Of a stretch of 64,000 nucleotides of DNA, positions 45,364 to 55,451 are shown piece after piece (position 1 is the first letter of the stretch; every line of letters starts with the position of its first letter). The stretch covers positions 806,001 through 870,000 of the forward strand of contig NZ_LHPI01000001.1 in NCBI RefSeq assembly GCF_001274785.1, written 5' to 3'. The stretch comes from Vibrio hepatarius (lineage in GTDB: Bacteria > Pseudomonadota > Gammaproteobacteria > Enterobacterales > Vibrionaceae). A program made the position numbers and the translations under genes. A model generated the notes under the pieces. It did not search any database and was not told the DNA's origin. It was given only the letters and a program-made list of their open reading frames with translations.

Positions 45364-47139
45364 TCAATCTTCAACAACAGGTAACACTTGTTTGACGTAT
45401 TCACCTGGTGCTACAGCGATAACAGGGAAGTCATCATTACCAATATTGTATGGCTCAACCTGTTCCTGCGGATTAAAGCCTAGCAACCATTGGTTCCAGT
45501 GCGTCCACCATGAACCTTCACTATGTTTGGCGTTAGACAACCATTCGTCTGCACTATCATCAAGTGAGTCATTCACCCAATAACCGTACTTCCCTTTAGC
45601 TGGATGGTTAACAATACCTGCAATGTGACCAGATTCACCCAGCACAAAGGTTTTGTTTCCACCGACCTGCAATGCGCCTCGGTATGTACCTTGCCATAGT
45701 GCAATGTGGTCTTCTTTGGTTGAAACAAAGTAACTTGGGATCTTAATCTTATTCAGATCAATCCACACGCCACCGATCTTCACACCTTTGTCTTCAACCA
45801 GCTTGTTCTCAAGGTATAGCTCACGCAACATAAAGTTATGGCATGCCGCCGATACATTAGTGCTGTCGCTATTCCAGTAGAGCAAATCGAAGTCTACCGG
45901 GCTATTACCCTTGAGATAGTTGTCGACATAGTAGTTCCAGTAAAGGCTGTTTTCTCTCAACAAGCTAAATGTGACGCTCAATGAACGCCCGTCCATGTAG
46001 CCTTTGAGATTATTTTGCAGCTCAATTGCACTGATGATGGTGTCATTGATATAGGCACCCACTTCGCCCGGTTGGGAGAAATCAAGCAGCGTGGTGAAGA
46101 AAGTGGCACTCTTTATACGCTTTTTCATTCGCTTGGCTGCGTAGTAAGCGATGGTGCTCGCTAGGACCGTACCACCAATACAATAACCCGCAGCATTGAT
46201 CTGTTCTTGACCAGTGATCGACTCAATCGCTGAAACGGCTTTCACCACGCCTTCAGTAACGTAGTCACCAAACTCTACGTCACGCTGCTTCGCGCCAGGG
46301 TTGCGCCAAGACATCATAAATACTGGATGACCTTGTTCGAGCAACCAGCGAACCATTGAGTTCTTTTCACGCAGATCAAGAATGTAGTACTTGTTGATAA
46401 ACGGCGGAACGATTAACAGAGGAACCGCGTTCACAGCCTCAGTGAGCGGACGATATTGAATCAGTTCGAATAACTCGTTCTGATACACCACATCACCCGC
46501 AGTATTCGCAATATCTTCACCAACACGGAATGCGTTGTTGTTCGTCATGCGAATTTTGAGAATGTCAGCACTTGATTCCAGATCGGCCTTAAGCTGATCT
46601 AAGCCAGCTAGCAAGTTCTCACCGTTTTGCTCCAACGTTAACTTCAGCAATTCCGGGTTGGTTGCGATGAAGTTACTTGGAGACAGAGCATTGATCGCCT
46701 GACGCGAGAAAAAGCTCAGGCGCTCTTTACTCTTTTCATCTAAACCTTCAATACTGTCGATCGTCTGCATGTAGGTTTTACTAAACAACAGGTAAGATTG
46801 TTTAATAAAGTTGTAGAAGACGTCTTGCTGCCATTCTTGATTGGAGAATCGTTTGTCACCACTTTCTGGTTCCACGACGGGTGCAGTATTACCAACCAGC
46901 GCAACGTTTTGCCAGATTTGCATCTGCTGTTGCCACCACTCGGCTTGAATTTGCAATAGTGTCGCAGGTTGATTTGCGGCACTTTCGAATAGCTTAGCCG
47001 TATCTTCAAAGTTGACTTCTTGCATCGCTTTGTTCAGCGGTGAATTGACGGCTGCCCTGCTTTTCTCAAGTTCAGCCCACCACTGTTGATTGGTTTCTTG
47101 GAGCTTTACAAGGTAGTCCGAAAAGAAGTTTTGATACAT
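45364..47139 (-). CDS. phaC: PhaC, class I polyhydroxyalkanoate synthase
   Basis: The 591-residue enzyme polymerises (R)-3-hydroxybutyryl-CoA into granules. It has the PHA-synthase N-terminal domain, then PPFINKYYILDLREKNSMV, the lipase-box-like catalytic Cys in AAGYCIGGTV, the region of the catalytic Asp (KIPSYFVSTKEDHIALW), and the C-terminal His in GESGHIAGIVNHP. Length and lack of a PhaE/R partner fit class I. It is the last gene of phaB-phaA-phaP-phaC and is preceded by an internal terminator, so its dose is probably kept below that of the phasin. Confidence 0.95.
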   Translation of the reverse strand: MYQNFFSDYLVKLQETNQQWWAELEKSRAAVNSPLNKAMQEVNFEDTAKLFESAANQPATLLQIQAEWWQQQMQIWQNVALVGNTAPVVEPESGDKRFSNQEWQQDVFYNFIKQSYLLFSKTYMQTIDSIEGLDEKSKERLSFFSRQAINALSPSNFIATNPELLKLTLEQNGENLLAGLDQLKADLESSADILKIRMTNNNAFRVGEDIANTAGDVVYQNELFELIQYRPLTEAVNAVPLLIVPPFINKYYILDLREKNSMVRWLLEQGHPVFMMSWRNPGAKQRDVEFGDYVTEGVVKAVSAIESITGQEQINAAGYCIGGTVLASTIAYYAAKRMKKRIKSATFFTTLLDFSQPGEVGAYINDTIISAIELQNNLKGYMDGRSLSVTFSLLRENSLYWNYYVDNYLKGNSPVDFDLLYWNSDSTNVSAACHNFMLRELYLENKLVEDKGVKIGGVWIDLNKIKIPSYFVSTKEDHIALWQGTYRGALQVGGNKTFVLGESGHIAGIVNHPAKGKYGYWVNDSLDDSADEWLSNAKHSEGSWWTHWNQWLLGFNPQEQVEPYNIGNDDFPVIAVAPGEYVKQVLPVVED

Positions 47140-47166
47140 AGCATTACTCCTAAAATCGGAAAAAAA

Positions 47167-47182
47167 GCCGCCTTGCGGCGGC
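47167..47182 (-). terminator. Internal terminator between phasin gene and phaC
   Basis: GCCGCC-ttgc-GGCGGC is a very stable hairpin. On the minus strand it is followed by seven T, 14 nt after the phasin stop codon. It should reduce read-through into phaC. Confidence 0.85.
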
Positions 47183-47195
47183 AGTAAACACAGTG

Positions 47196-47543
47196 TTATG
47201 CGGGAGTCACTGTCTTAAGGTTTTCCGTAGTGAGTTGCTCTACATCGTCTTTGAATTCTTTAGCAATCGATTGAAGCTTGTTGCTGTCGTCCAACATTTG
47301 CTGAGACAACTTAGTCAAAACACCCAGTTGCTGGCTGTTGAATGCAGTAAGTGTAGTCACATCTTTGATTTCACTTGCTGCTTTCATCTGAGTTAAACCC
47401 ATTTCGCTGTAAGTACGAATAGCGTTTAGCTGAAGCTCAGTCAGCACTTCAACGTTTTTCGTTACTAGCTTGTTGAACTTTAGGTACGGTTCTAGGTTCT
47501 TTTCAGTTTGGTCAGTGAATGTTTTGAAAAAATCGGTATACAT
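47196..47543 (-). CDS. phaP: Phasin, PHA granule surface protein
   Basis: The 115-residue, helix-rich product (FFKTFTDQTEKNLEPYLKFN and later SQQLGVLTKLSQQMLDDSNKL) matches the phasin_2-like pattern of small granule-coating proteins that limit coalescence. The ATG at 47543 has AGGAG 8 nt upstream. A longer frame to 47591 is not needed. It sits between phaA and phaC in the operon. Confidence 0.88.
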   Translation of the reverse strand: MYTDFFKTFTDQTEKNLEPYLKFNKLVTKNVEVLTELQLNAIRTYSEMGLTQMKAASEIKDVTTLTAFNSQQLGVLTKLSQQMLDDSNKLQSIAKEFKDDVEQLTTENLKTVTPA

Positions 47544-47596
47544 GAGTATTACTCCTAAGTTAATTCCATTTAAATTACAATGCGTTAGCAACAGTG

Positions 47597-48805
47597 CTAA
47601 GCGATTGATTTAATGACAACAGCTGTGCCCATTCCACCACCCACACAAAGCGATGCTACGCCATATTGGCCATTGCTTCGGTTAAGTTCGTGAATAAGTG
47701 AAACTAAAATTCGGTTACCGGATGCACCTAGTGGATGACCTAACGCAATAGCGCCACCATTGACGTTGGCTTTATCCAAGATTGAAGAAACCGGTACATT
47801 ATGTTCGTCTGCTAGGCAGTGAATAACTCCTAAAGCTTGAGCAGCAAATGCTTCATTTAGCTCATAGACGTCAATATCGCTAGTTGCTAACTCGGCTTTG
47901 TCCAAAGCGCGTGTTACCGCTTCAACAGGGCCTAATCCCATGACTTTAGGATCCAAACCTGATTGCGCATAACTGATAATTTCAGCAATTGGTGTTAATC
48001 CGTACTGCTCTACCGCAGACTCGCTCGCTACGACAATGGCACTCGCGCCGTCATTGATACCAGAGGCGTTTCCTGCTGTAACAGTTCCTTCACGGTCAAA
48101 AGCTGGGCGCAGTTTCTGCAGCGCACTTAAGGTAGCGTTCGCTTTTGGGTATTCGTCGGTATCAAAAACAATTGTCTCTTTGCGCTTTTTCACCTCGACA
48201 GGAACAATTTCTTGTTCGAACTTACCAGCTTCGATAGCGGCTACCGCTTTCATCTGGCTTGCCAGTGCGTAGTCGTCTTGCTGTTCGCGTGAAATACCCA
48301 CTTCACGAGCGACATTTTCCGCCGTCACACCCATGTGATATTGGTTAAACACATCGGTTAGGCCGTCGTTGATCAGCAGATCTGTTAGATTCATGTTGCC
48401 CATTTTGTGGCCGTCACGAATAGCGCTAGAAACCGTGAATGGAATCTGCGACATCACTTCGACACCCGCTGCAACAACCACTGACGCATCACCAGAACGG
48501 ATATGACTGACCGCATCCATCACGGTTTTCATCCCGCTGCCACACACCATATTTAGCGTATAAGCAGGGACACTTTCTGGTACGCCAGCAAAGATAGCCG
48601 CTTGACGACCAATCCCCATCCCTTGCGCGGCACCAACAACGTTACCAACGATCACTTCGTCAATAAGTTCTGGCTTTACCCCGCTTTGTTCTAGTGCTGC
48701 TTTGATAGCAACTGCGCCTAGTTCACCCGCAGAGATGTCTTTTAACGAGCCGCCGAATGCACCGATTGGCGTGCGTTTAGCCGCAACTATGTATACTTTT
48801 TCCAT
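47597..48805 (-). CDS. phaA: PhaA, acetyl-CoA acetyltransferase (beta-ketothiolase)
   Basis: The 402-residue thiolase condenses two acetyl-CoA to acetoacetyl-CoA. The nucleophile Cys is in NMVCGSGMKTVMDA, the catalytic His in GGAIALGHPLGASG, and the second Cys in VASLCVGGGMG. It is in the biosynthetic thiolase size range. It is 11 nt from phaB and belongs to the PHB operon. Confidence 0.95.
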   Translation of the reverse strand: MEKVYIVAAKRTPIGAFGGSLKDISAGELGAVAIKAALEQSGVKPELIDEVIVGNVVGAAQGMGIGRQAAIFAGVPESVPAYTLNMVCGSGMKTVMDAVSHIRSGDASVVVAAGVEVMSQIPFTVSSAIRDGHKMGNMNLTDLLINDGLTDVFNQYHMGVTAENVAREVGISREQQDDYALASQMKAVAAIEAGKFEQEIVPVEVKKRKETIVFDTDEYPKANATLSALQKLRPAFDREGTVTAGNASGINDGASAIVVASESAVEQYGLTPIAEIISYAQSGLDPKVMGLGPVEAVTRALDKAELATSDIDVYELNEAFAAQALGVIHCLADEHNVPVSSILDKANVNGGAIALGHPLGASGNRILVSLIHELNRSNGQYGVASLCVGGGMGTAVVIKSIA

Positions 48806-48816
48806 GGTTCAAATCC

Positions 48817-49557
48817 TTAATGCATGTATAAGCCGCCGTTAACCGACAGCGTTTCACCGGTGATGTACGCGCCTGCTTCACTCACCAAGAATGAAACTGA
48901 CTTAGCAATTTCTTCTGGTGTCGCAAGACGCTTCATAGGGATTTGAGCTTTAATGGATTCGAGAACTTCCGGTTTCATCTGCTCAACCATCGGCGTGCCT
49001 GTGTAACCCGGTGCAACAACGTTAACCGTTACACCGCTACGCGCACCTTCCGCTGCTAGCGCTTTTGAGAAACCGATCATGCCAGCTTTAGCAGCAGAGT
49101 AATTTGTCTGACCAAACTGACCTTTCAACCCGTTGACGGATGAAATGTTGACGATGCGCCCGCCACCTTTTTCGCACATTGCGGCGAAAAGCGGTTGAGT
49201 CACATTGAAAAGGCTATTTAGATTGGTTTCGATGACGTCTTTCCACGCTTGAGGTGTCATCTTTTTGAATACGCCGTCACGAGTTATACCAGCGTTGTTA
49301 ACCACTACGTCGATCGTACCTTCATCCTTCAATAACTGTTCCAAACGCTGAGCACATTGCTCGGTATCAGTTACGTCTAGCTCAAACAGTCTAACTTGCT
49401 CTTCTGTAAAGCCTTTTTCGTTAAACCAATCTAAAGCACATTGAAGGTTACCCGTGTAGTAAGTAGCGATAACGCGATAGCCATCGGCCACTAATTGAGA
49501 AGAGATTGCAGAACCAATTCCGCCTTTTGATCCCGTGATCAAAGCGAGCTTTTTCAT
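48817..49557 (-). CDS. phaB: PhaB, acetoacetyl-CoA reductase
   Basis: The 246-residue short-chain dehydrogenase has the Rossmann motif ALITGSKGGIGSAIS, VNNAGITRD, catalytic Ser in NISSVNG, and YxxxK in TNYSAAKAGMIGFS. It reduces acetoacetyl-CoA to (R)-3-hydroxybutyryl-CoA with NADPH. The ATG at 49557 follows GGAG; a frame to 49581 is upstream. It is the first gene of the operon, with an inverted repeat just before it. Confidence 0.95.
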   Translation of the reverse strand: MKKLALITGSKGGIGSAISSQLVADGYRVIATYYTGNLQCALDWFNEKGFTEEQVRLFELDVTDTEQCAQRLEQLLKDEGTIDVVVNNAGITRDGVFKKMTPQAWKDVIETNLNSLFNVTQPLFAAMCEKGGGRIVNISSVNGLKGQFGQTNYSAAKAGMIGFSKALAAEGARSGVTVNVVAPGYTGTPMVEQMKPEVLESIKAQIPMKRLATPEEIAKSVSFLVSEAGAYITGETLSVNGGLYMH

Positions 49558-49580
49558 TAATAGACTCCATTCTAACAGCA

Positions 49581-49616
49581 ATTATTAATTTAAGTTTAAA
49601 TGTCTGAATTAATAAT
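49581..49616. promoter_or_regulatory. Operator-like inverted repeat upstream of phaB
   Basis: ATTATTAATT and AATTAATAAT are perfect 10-bp arms separated by 16 nt, starting 24 nt before the phaB ATG. A divergent TetR-family gene 1 kb away is one candidate binder. Confidence 0.45.
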
Positions 49617-50622
49617 AACGCAGACAAATTTTATTAAAATTTTTATGCTTGGGGCATCTACCCTTGCCTTAATTAATAAAGCTAAACTCTATTTGTTACA
49701 GTTCAAATACTATTTCAACTTAAATACATAATGTTGAACAAAGTCTCATATAGAATGAAATGTTATTCAGTTGTTAATCACTCTTAAGCTATTGTATTAC
49801 TTACCAAACAACAGAGAGAGAGCCTAACCAATAAACGGCAACATACTGATTTAACTGAATTTCAACTGATTTTCATTGTTTTCATGATACTTAACCGGTT
49901 TTCATACGGAAAGTTTTAATAATTATTTAACATTTAGTTGAGATGATAAAATCGTATTGTTCTATTAATACTTTTGTATATTCATCATTAAGAAAATATG
50001 TGTGTCACTGGGTATTTAAAGACAACCAACTTAAATTTAAGCAAATTATTTAACTTTATAGATATAGACAAAAGTATAATATATACAATCTTAATATAAA
50101 TATTTAAACCTAGGGTTATGGACATATCCAAAACATTAAACAGAATTTTTTACCAGAAACCTCAAACACTGTTCGGTAAACAGATGTTTTGCAGTGTTTA
50201 CTGCTTTTCTTATTCACGACCTCAGATTTATCTGATTTTATCTGTTGGATTCGTCGCTTACTGATTGAGAAATTTGTTTCATCAATGGTTTTATTGCTCG
50301 AAAATCGGAAGCAAACACACTGACTGACTTAGCCAAATAGACAACACTTTAGCGATGTCTACCTACAGAGATTGCCGTTAGATGCAAATATTCTTGAATC
50401 GACTGAGCAATGCTGAGAAACGGCAATCAAACTGAAACACGTTAATTCCCTACTTTTTGTACTTCTACATCACAATCTGGTTAAATCATCGACGACATCA
50501 ATGTTTATTTACCGCATGGGCAGTAAAAACTTTGGTATGCTAGCTTTATTGCCAACGATAAAGATGAAACTTTCGTTTATATCTGGTAGAAATACCGCGG
50601 TCGCGAGTAATTGATAGAAAAA
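49617..50622. other. 1-kb AT-rich gene-free region
   Basis: No convincing coding frame exists on either strand. Two perfect inverted repeats stand out: AAACACTG/CAGTGTTT at 50164-50199 and ATTGCCGTT/AACGGCAAT at 50372-50428. They could belong to a small RNA or to a long regulatory region. The promoters of phaB and of the TetR gene should lie here too. Confidence 0.5.
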
Positions 50623-51366
50623 ATGATAGAAAAGAAACAAGGTCGTCGCAGCGCAAAAAGCGCTGAGCAGACAAAATGCGAGATAATGCGTGTTGCAACC
50701 GAGCTCTTTTGTGAGCTGGGCTATGAGCGCGTATCTCTTCGTAACATCAGTGATAAAGTCGGTGTATCACATAGCCTACTCAGACACCATTTCGGTAGCA
50801 AAGAGAAAATCTGGCACGCCATCAGTGATGGTTTACATAAATACATGGCAGGATACCTTCTCACTGTTATAGAGCGCATCCCGGCCGATTCCCCTGCAAA
50901 CGTTAAGTTGTACATATTTGCTGTTCGCCTTCTCGCACACATGCTCACTTATAAACAGCCTATTCAACTTATCGCTGACGCAGTTCGTCAAGAAGATGCT
51001 CTATTTGACTATTTCATTGATAATACAGGTGAAATAGAACACATCATTAATGGCATTGCAGACGAGTACAACACTGCGAACCCGCAAACACCAGTGAATG
51101 TATGGGAAATTAAATGGCAAATGATGATGTTTGCCCACGGCGCAGCTAGCCTAACACCATTTATGATTGAAACGTGGAAAGATATCACCACCGATCATGA
51201 AGAGTGCTTACTGAAGCACTGGGGCATCTTCAACCGTATCATGGCTTTTAGATTCAATATCCCGCAAGAAGAAGTTTTACAACCAAGCAAAGTCTCTGAT
51301 CTGGTGTACGCCTATGAGTATGAACCAGAAATTGATACAGAGTGCGGTGAATGCGATCACAATTGA
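50623..51366 (+). CDS. TetR/AcrR-family transcriptional regulator
   Basis: The 247-residue protein has an N-terminal TetR helix-turn-helix: CEIMRVATELFCELGYERVS, then RNISDKVGVSHSLLRHHFGS. A large ligand-binding domain follows. The ATG at 50623 is preferred; a TTG at 50611 directly precedes it and the two starts share the repeated GATAGAAAA context. No strong ribosome site is present. The position divergent from phaBAPC suggests possible control of PHB synthesis. The ligand is unknown. The C-terminus ends with an acidic Cys-His stretch (TECGECDH). Confidence 0.87.
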   Translation: MIEKKQGRRSAKSAEQTKCEIMRVATELFCELGYERVSLRNISDKVGVSHSLLRHHFGSKEKIWHAISDGLHKYMAGYLLTVIERIPADSPANVKLYIFAVRLLAHMLTYKQPIQLIADAVRQEDALFDYFIDNTGEIEHIINGIADEYNTANPQTPVNVWEIKWQMMMFAHGAASLTPFMIETWKDITTDHEECLLKHWGIFNRIMAFRFNIPQEEVLQPSKVSDLVYAYEYEPEIDTECGECDHN

Positions 51367-51396
51367 TCGGTTAATACACTAAATTGCACTTGGACG

Positions 51397-51427
51397 AAAA
51401 GCAGCACTGGATTACAGCGCTGCTTTT
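51397..51427 (+). terminator. Terminator overlapping the end of the GST gene
   Basis: AAAAGCAGC and GCTGCTTTTTT pair around an imperfect centre. The stop codon of the opposing GST gene (51412-51414) lies in the loop, so the hairpin arm is also GST coding sequence. Confidence 0.8.
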
Positions 51428-52059
51428 TTAATTTGCTCAAATGTAGGCTTACTCGCTAGTTCATCTGGAGTGATGCTATCGAGTACTCGTCTAAATGGTG
51501 ATTGTTCGAGAAACGCCGCTGTGTTTTCTCCAGCATGCAACTGAAACGCCTCACTATGCCTAAACGCGACATAGTCGAGTGCGGCATGCAGATACAAAAT
51601 CGCAAGGTTTGGTTTTGTCGCTACAGGCTTGAGCTCATGCTTAAGTTGACTCTCTAATCGTTGCAAGCATTCGCCCACACCATTGCGGCCACGTACAATC
51701 ATTTCATTGTCACCATCTGTAAATCGACCTAATGCAACGGTTCTAAAACCCACTTCCATCAATGTTTTTGCGATGCCTAATACTTGGACTTCGCGAGCGT
51801 CCGTATAGTCGATATCGTTTAGATCAACCGGCTTGAAACGGTTGATGAGATGCTGACAAATGCACAGGCTCTCAACCAGAGGTATACCGTCTGACAATTC
51901 CAAAGCTGGAATAATGGAGAATGGATTCACACGTGTTAGATTTTGTGGTGACTGCCATGGGTCCACCCAAACCAACTCAATAGACAGATCTTCAACTAGG
52001 CTGGCGGCAGCGAGTACAACTCGAGAAAATGGTGAAGTATCGTTGAGGTATAGTTTCAT
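51412..52059 (-). CDS. Glutathione S-transferase-family protein
   Basis: The 215-residue protein has a thioredoxin-like N-terminal domain: MKLYLNDTSPFSRVVLAA with the Ser/Arg pocket, then PFSIIPALELSDGIPLVES, where the cis-Pro and ES pair bind glutathione. An all-helical C-terminal domain follows. The ATG at 52059 is two bases after the stop of the MFS gene, so they form an operon. It may conjugate or isomerise a transported compound, but the substrate is unknown. Confidence 0.87.
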   Translation of the reverse strand: MKLYLNDTSPFSRVVLAAASLVEDLSIELVWVDPWQSPQNLTRVNPFSIIPALELSDGIPLVESLCICQHLINRFKPVDLNDIDYTDAREVQVLGIAKTLMEVGFRTVALGRFTDGDNEMIVRGRNGVGECLQRLESQLKHELKPVATKPNLAILYLHAALDYVAFRHSEAFQLHAGENTAAFLEQSPFRRVLDSITPDELASKPTFEQIKKAAL

Positions 52060-52061
52060 TA

Positions 52062-53276
52062 TCAATCCTTTGTTTGTAATGCATCGCCTTCGGGAAACGG
52101 TTCTCTAATCGGTGTCGGCGAAATCGCGATAAGGCACGCCGAGATCATAAGAACACCCGCACTGGTTGAGAACAGCACATTGTACGAACTCAGCGTGGGT
52201 GCAAGATACGCCATTAAATAACCAACGATCCCCTGAGACAAAGCAAATGCCATGGTCATCATCCCCCACGCCTTAGTATGTAATTCATAACCGACGGATT
52301 CGAGGGTATAAATAGAAACCAAAGAGACAGTACCTGGGGTAAAAATCCCGACCAGTAAAGCAGAGACAAATAGCGCGGTTGGATGCTGGCTAATCACAGG
52401 CAGAGCAACGCCGGCAGACTTACACATGAAAGAGACTACCAGTGAGCGCCTTACGCCGAACTTGTCTCCCATTACGCCAGCTAACAATGGACCTATCATC
52501 GCACCAAAGCCAAAGCTCGCCCAAAGAAGCCCACCGGTAAAGAAAGGCATTTCAAGTTCTCTGACGACGTAGTCTACCCAAAACATGGTGTGTGGCAGAT
52601 AGCCAATCGCATCTAGGCTGTAGGCAATCAAAATAAGGATGACGGTAATGCGCTGGACGTTGGATAAATTGGCGAAAGAAGCATTAACGACACCCGCTGC
52701 TTGTTGCTCAGACTGAGTAGACCACGCATTCCAGGTTAAGAAAGTCGTAATCAGCGCCACTACGCCCATGCCCAACCATGCGGAAACAATGCTGTGGTAA
52801 ATCAACAAAGGAACGAGTGTGCCAGACAACAATGCGCCAAGCCCAATGCCGGAAAAGATAATCCCACTGATACGCGCACGGATCGCTGGGGTGTGCATGC
52901 GAACCACGATCGGCGGCGCCAGTATAATCAGCATTGCACCCGCAATACCTGCTAGTGTTCGCAGCATGTAATACCAAGCTATAGGGGCATTCTCTATTGC
53001 GCAGCCCAAATAGGTAAAACTACTGACTAACATCGCGGCTTTTATCAGCACGCCAATCGAGAAACGCTTAGTTAGCAAGCCTATCGCAGGCGCACCAAAG
53101 ATGTAACCAATTAGCGTCGCGGCCCCAAGGTACGATGCTTGGCTTTCATCAAACCAACCTGCTTGAATTAACGCTGGCATCAACGCAATGTAGGCGAAAC
53201 GACCAATCCCATTACCGATTAAGGTGGCACCTAATCCGGCCAAACTGTATCGATTAAAAACCTGTTGATTCTGCAT
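52062..53276 (-). CDS. YbfB/YjiJ-family MFS transporter
   Basis: The 404-residue protein has about twelve helices and the YbfB-type start, GIGRFAYIALMPALIQAGWF. It also shows LGAATLIGYIFGAP and GDKFGVRRSLVVS in the central loop. The ATG at 53276 begins the conserved part; the frame extends to 53333 without a clear ribosome site. It is followed directly by the GST gene. The transported compound is unknown. Confidence 0.87.
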   Translation of the reverse strand: MQNQQVFNRYSLAGLGATLIGNGIGRFAYIALMPALIQAGWFDESQASYLGAATLIGYIFGAPAIGLLTKRFSIGVLIKAAMLVSSFTYLGCAIENAPIAWYYMLRTLAGIAGAMLIILAPPIVVRMHTPAIRARISGIIFSGIGLGALLSGTLVPLLIYHSIVSAWLGMGVVALITTFLTWNAWSTQSEQQAAGVVNASFANLSNVQRITVILILIAYSLDAIGYLPHTMFWVDYVVRELEMPFFTGGLLWASFGFGAMIGPLLAGVMGDKFGVRRSLVVSFMCKSAGVALPVISQHPTALFVSALLVGIFTPGTVSLVSIYTLESVGYELHTKAWGMMTMAFALSQGIVGYLMAYLAPTLSSYNVLFSTSAGVLMISACLIAISPTPIREPFPEGDALQTKD

Positions 53277-53865
53277 TCGAGTCGTCTCAGTCGTGGCTAA
53301 GCCAAAGGACTCAAAGGCTACCACGATAAGCAACTAATGGCACTTGAACTTTAGTCTTGAGAATATAAGCACTTGAGTGAATACATTGAGTATGATGTCA
53401 GTATTGTGCCGGCCGACAATTCGCACTGATTTAACACTCACCCGCCAATGTAAACAAAAATTGCAACGCTACAATCTACCGTTCAAGATTAACTTCCTCA
53501 ATTTCTTACAGTTATCACAGGCGTCCTCAAAATCGCTTTTAAATAGATAAAGGAAAATTCAAATTAAATCAAAGCATTACCGTTTACGATACACATACCA
53601 AAGCAGTTCAACAATTTGCTTACTTAAGCTCTGTAAGCTGCGCGGTGTTGCTTTCGCAAAGTTAATACAAGTTGAAAAAAACCGATATAAAGTCATTTGT
53701 CCGGTTATTGAATACAACGTATTGATTAGTGTGTAGTTTGGTTAGGCTTCCCTTTCGTCACCAACCTAATAACACCTCTTATTATTAACACCTTTGTTAC
53801 TTGTCTCACTTCTTAGACTCTTTTTTCGCTTTGGCTTGTCTACTTTAAAGAGGTATCCAAGGGAA

Positions 53866-53979
53866 ATGTACAACGAAAGTATGTTGTACAGAGAGCCGAT
53901 AGAGAGGTCTCCGCACAAGGATGAGCAAACGTATGACGTTTTAATACAATGGTTCATGCGCAGTCCTTTGCACGCCTAA
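53866..53979 (+). CDS. Possible 37-residue small protein before the alginate genes
   Basis: An ATG at 53866, right after AAGGGAA, opens a 37-codon frame with a mixed, protein-like composition (REPIERSPHKDEQ, VLIQWFMRSPLHA). The same frame continues upstream to 53794. It ends 63 nt before the manC start. No homologue comes to mind and chance is possible. The rest of the 53277-54042 gap contains nothing else I recognise except a TTGACA at 54012. Confidence 0.3.
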   Translation: MYNESMLYREPIERSPHKDEQTYDVLIQWFMRSPLHA

Positions 53980-54042
53980 AAATCGACTTTCACCACGGAA
54001 ATTCTAGTGAGTTGACACACTGAACGTGTGGGGGTTCTTATC

Positions 54043-55449
54043 ATGATGCTACCAGTTATCTTAGCAGGCGGTTCTGGCACTCGACTTTGGCCACTTTCTC
54101 GTTCGCATTATCCAAAACAATTTCTGCGTCTTACCGAAGACCAAACCATGTTGCAAGCCACTGCGGCGCGTTTGAAAGGGATGGACGTTCAACACCCAAT
54201 CACCATATGCAGTGAAGCAAACCGATTTTTCGTCGCGGAACAGTTACGCAAAAATGACCAACTTGGTCCAATCATTCTCGAACCTGTTGCACGCAACACA
54301 GCGCCAGCCATAGCGCTGGCAGCCTTTGCGGCAATGGAAGACGAGCAAGACCCATTGCTATTAGTTTTGGCAGCGGACCACATCATTCAAGACATTGCTC
54401 AGTTCCAGCAAACCCTCACCAGTGCGATTCCAAGCGCGGAGAAAGGTAAAATGGTCACTTTTGGTATAGTGCCAACCTGCCCGCATACAGGTTACGGTTA
54501 CATCCAACAAGGTGATGAACTCAATGGTGGTTATGGTTTTGAGGTGAATCAGTATGTCGAGAAACCTGATTTAGAAACCGCTCAAGATTACTTAAAAACC
54601 GGTGGTTATCTTTGGAACAGCGGCATGTTTTTGTTCAAAGCAAGTCGCTACCTACAAGAGCTTGAGCTGCTACGCCCTGATATTTTTGAAGCCACCAAAG
54701 CCGCCTATGAAGGCCACACCACCGACTTAGGCTTTACACGAATCAGTGAAGCGTTGTTTGCACTTTGCCCAGATGAGTCCGTCGACTATGCCGTGATGGA
54801 ACATACCAAAGATGCAGTGGTGTTCCCCCTCGATGCAGGCTGGAGTGACATTGGGAGTTGGTCTGCGCTTTGGGAAGTACAGAACAAAGACATTCACGGC
54901 AATGCCTTCATTGGCGACGCACTTATCCATGACAGCCACAATTGTCTGGTGCATAGCCAACACCGCCTCATCGCAACTATTGGATTAGAAGACATCGTTG
55001 TGGTTGATACCAAAGACGCAGTCCTTGTTGCCCATAAAGACAAAGTTCAAGACGTCAAAGATATCGTTAGTGAGTTAAAAACCTGCGGTCGCACCGAGTT
55101 TGAGGACCATCGTCAAATCTATCGACCTTGGGGTAATTACGACTCCATCGACCATGGTGAACGCTACCAAGTTAAACACATTACGGTTAAACCCGGCGAG
55201 AAACTGTCGGTTCAAATGCACCACCATCGCGCCGAGCACTGGGTCATCGTTTCTGGTACCGCAAAAGTCACCATTGGCGATCAGGAAATGCTGCTCTACG
55301 AAAACCAGTCGTCTTACATTCCTTTAGGCGTAGTTCATGCACTTGAGAATCCAGGCAAGATCCCTTTAGAGCTGATTGAAATTCAGTCAGGGCCTTACCT
55401 TGGCGAAGATGACATTGTCCGTTTTGAAGATAGATACGGCCGGAGTTAA
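54043..55449 (+). CDS. manC: Mannose-1-phosphate guanylyltransferase/mannose-6-phosphate isomerase
   Basis: The 468-residue bifunctional enzyme makes GDP-mannose, the precursor of alginate (AlgA role) and of other mannose-derived polysaccharides. The nucleotidyltransferase signature is at the start ([17 protein letters not shown]), with NQYVEKPD and the segment [14 protein letters not shown]. The C-terminal cupin is a type II phosphomannose isomerase: [17 protein letters not shown]. The ATG at 54043 fits the family start; a GTG at 54028 is in frame. It is 2 nt from the next gene, and lies opposite an algG-X-L operon. Confidence 0.93.
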   Translation: MMLPVILAGGSGTRLWPLSRSHYPKQFLRLTEDQTMLQATAARLKGMDVQHPITICSEANRFFVAEQLRKNDQLGPIILEPVARNTAPAIALAAFAAMEDEQDPLLLVLAADHIIQDIAQFQQTLTSAIPSAEKGKMVTFGIVPTCPHTGYGYIQQGDELNGGYGFEVNQYVEKPDLETAQDYLKTGGYLWNSGMFLFKASRYLQELELLRPDIFEATKAAYEGHTTDLGFTRISEALFALCPDESVDYAVMEHTKDAVVFPLDAGWSDIGSWSALWEVQNKDIHGNAFIGDALIHDSHNCLVHSQHRLIATIGLEDIVVVDTKDAVLVAHKDKVQDVKDIVSELKTCGRTEFEDHRQIYRPWGNYDSIDHGERYQVKHITVKPGEKLSVQMHHHRAEHWVIVSGTAKVTIGDQEMLLYENQSSYIPLGVVHALENPGKIPLELIEIQSGPYLGEDDIVRFEDRYGRS

Positions 55450-55451
55450 TT

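Noticed and set aside
53277..54042. RfaH ops (JUMPstart) element before the polysaccharide genes
   Set aside because: No GGCGGTAGC-type sequence is present in the gap.
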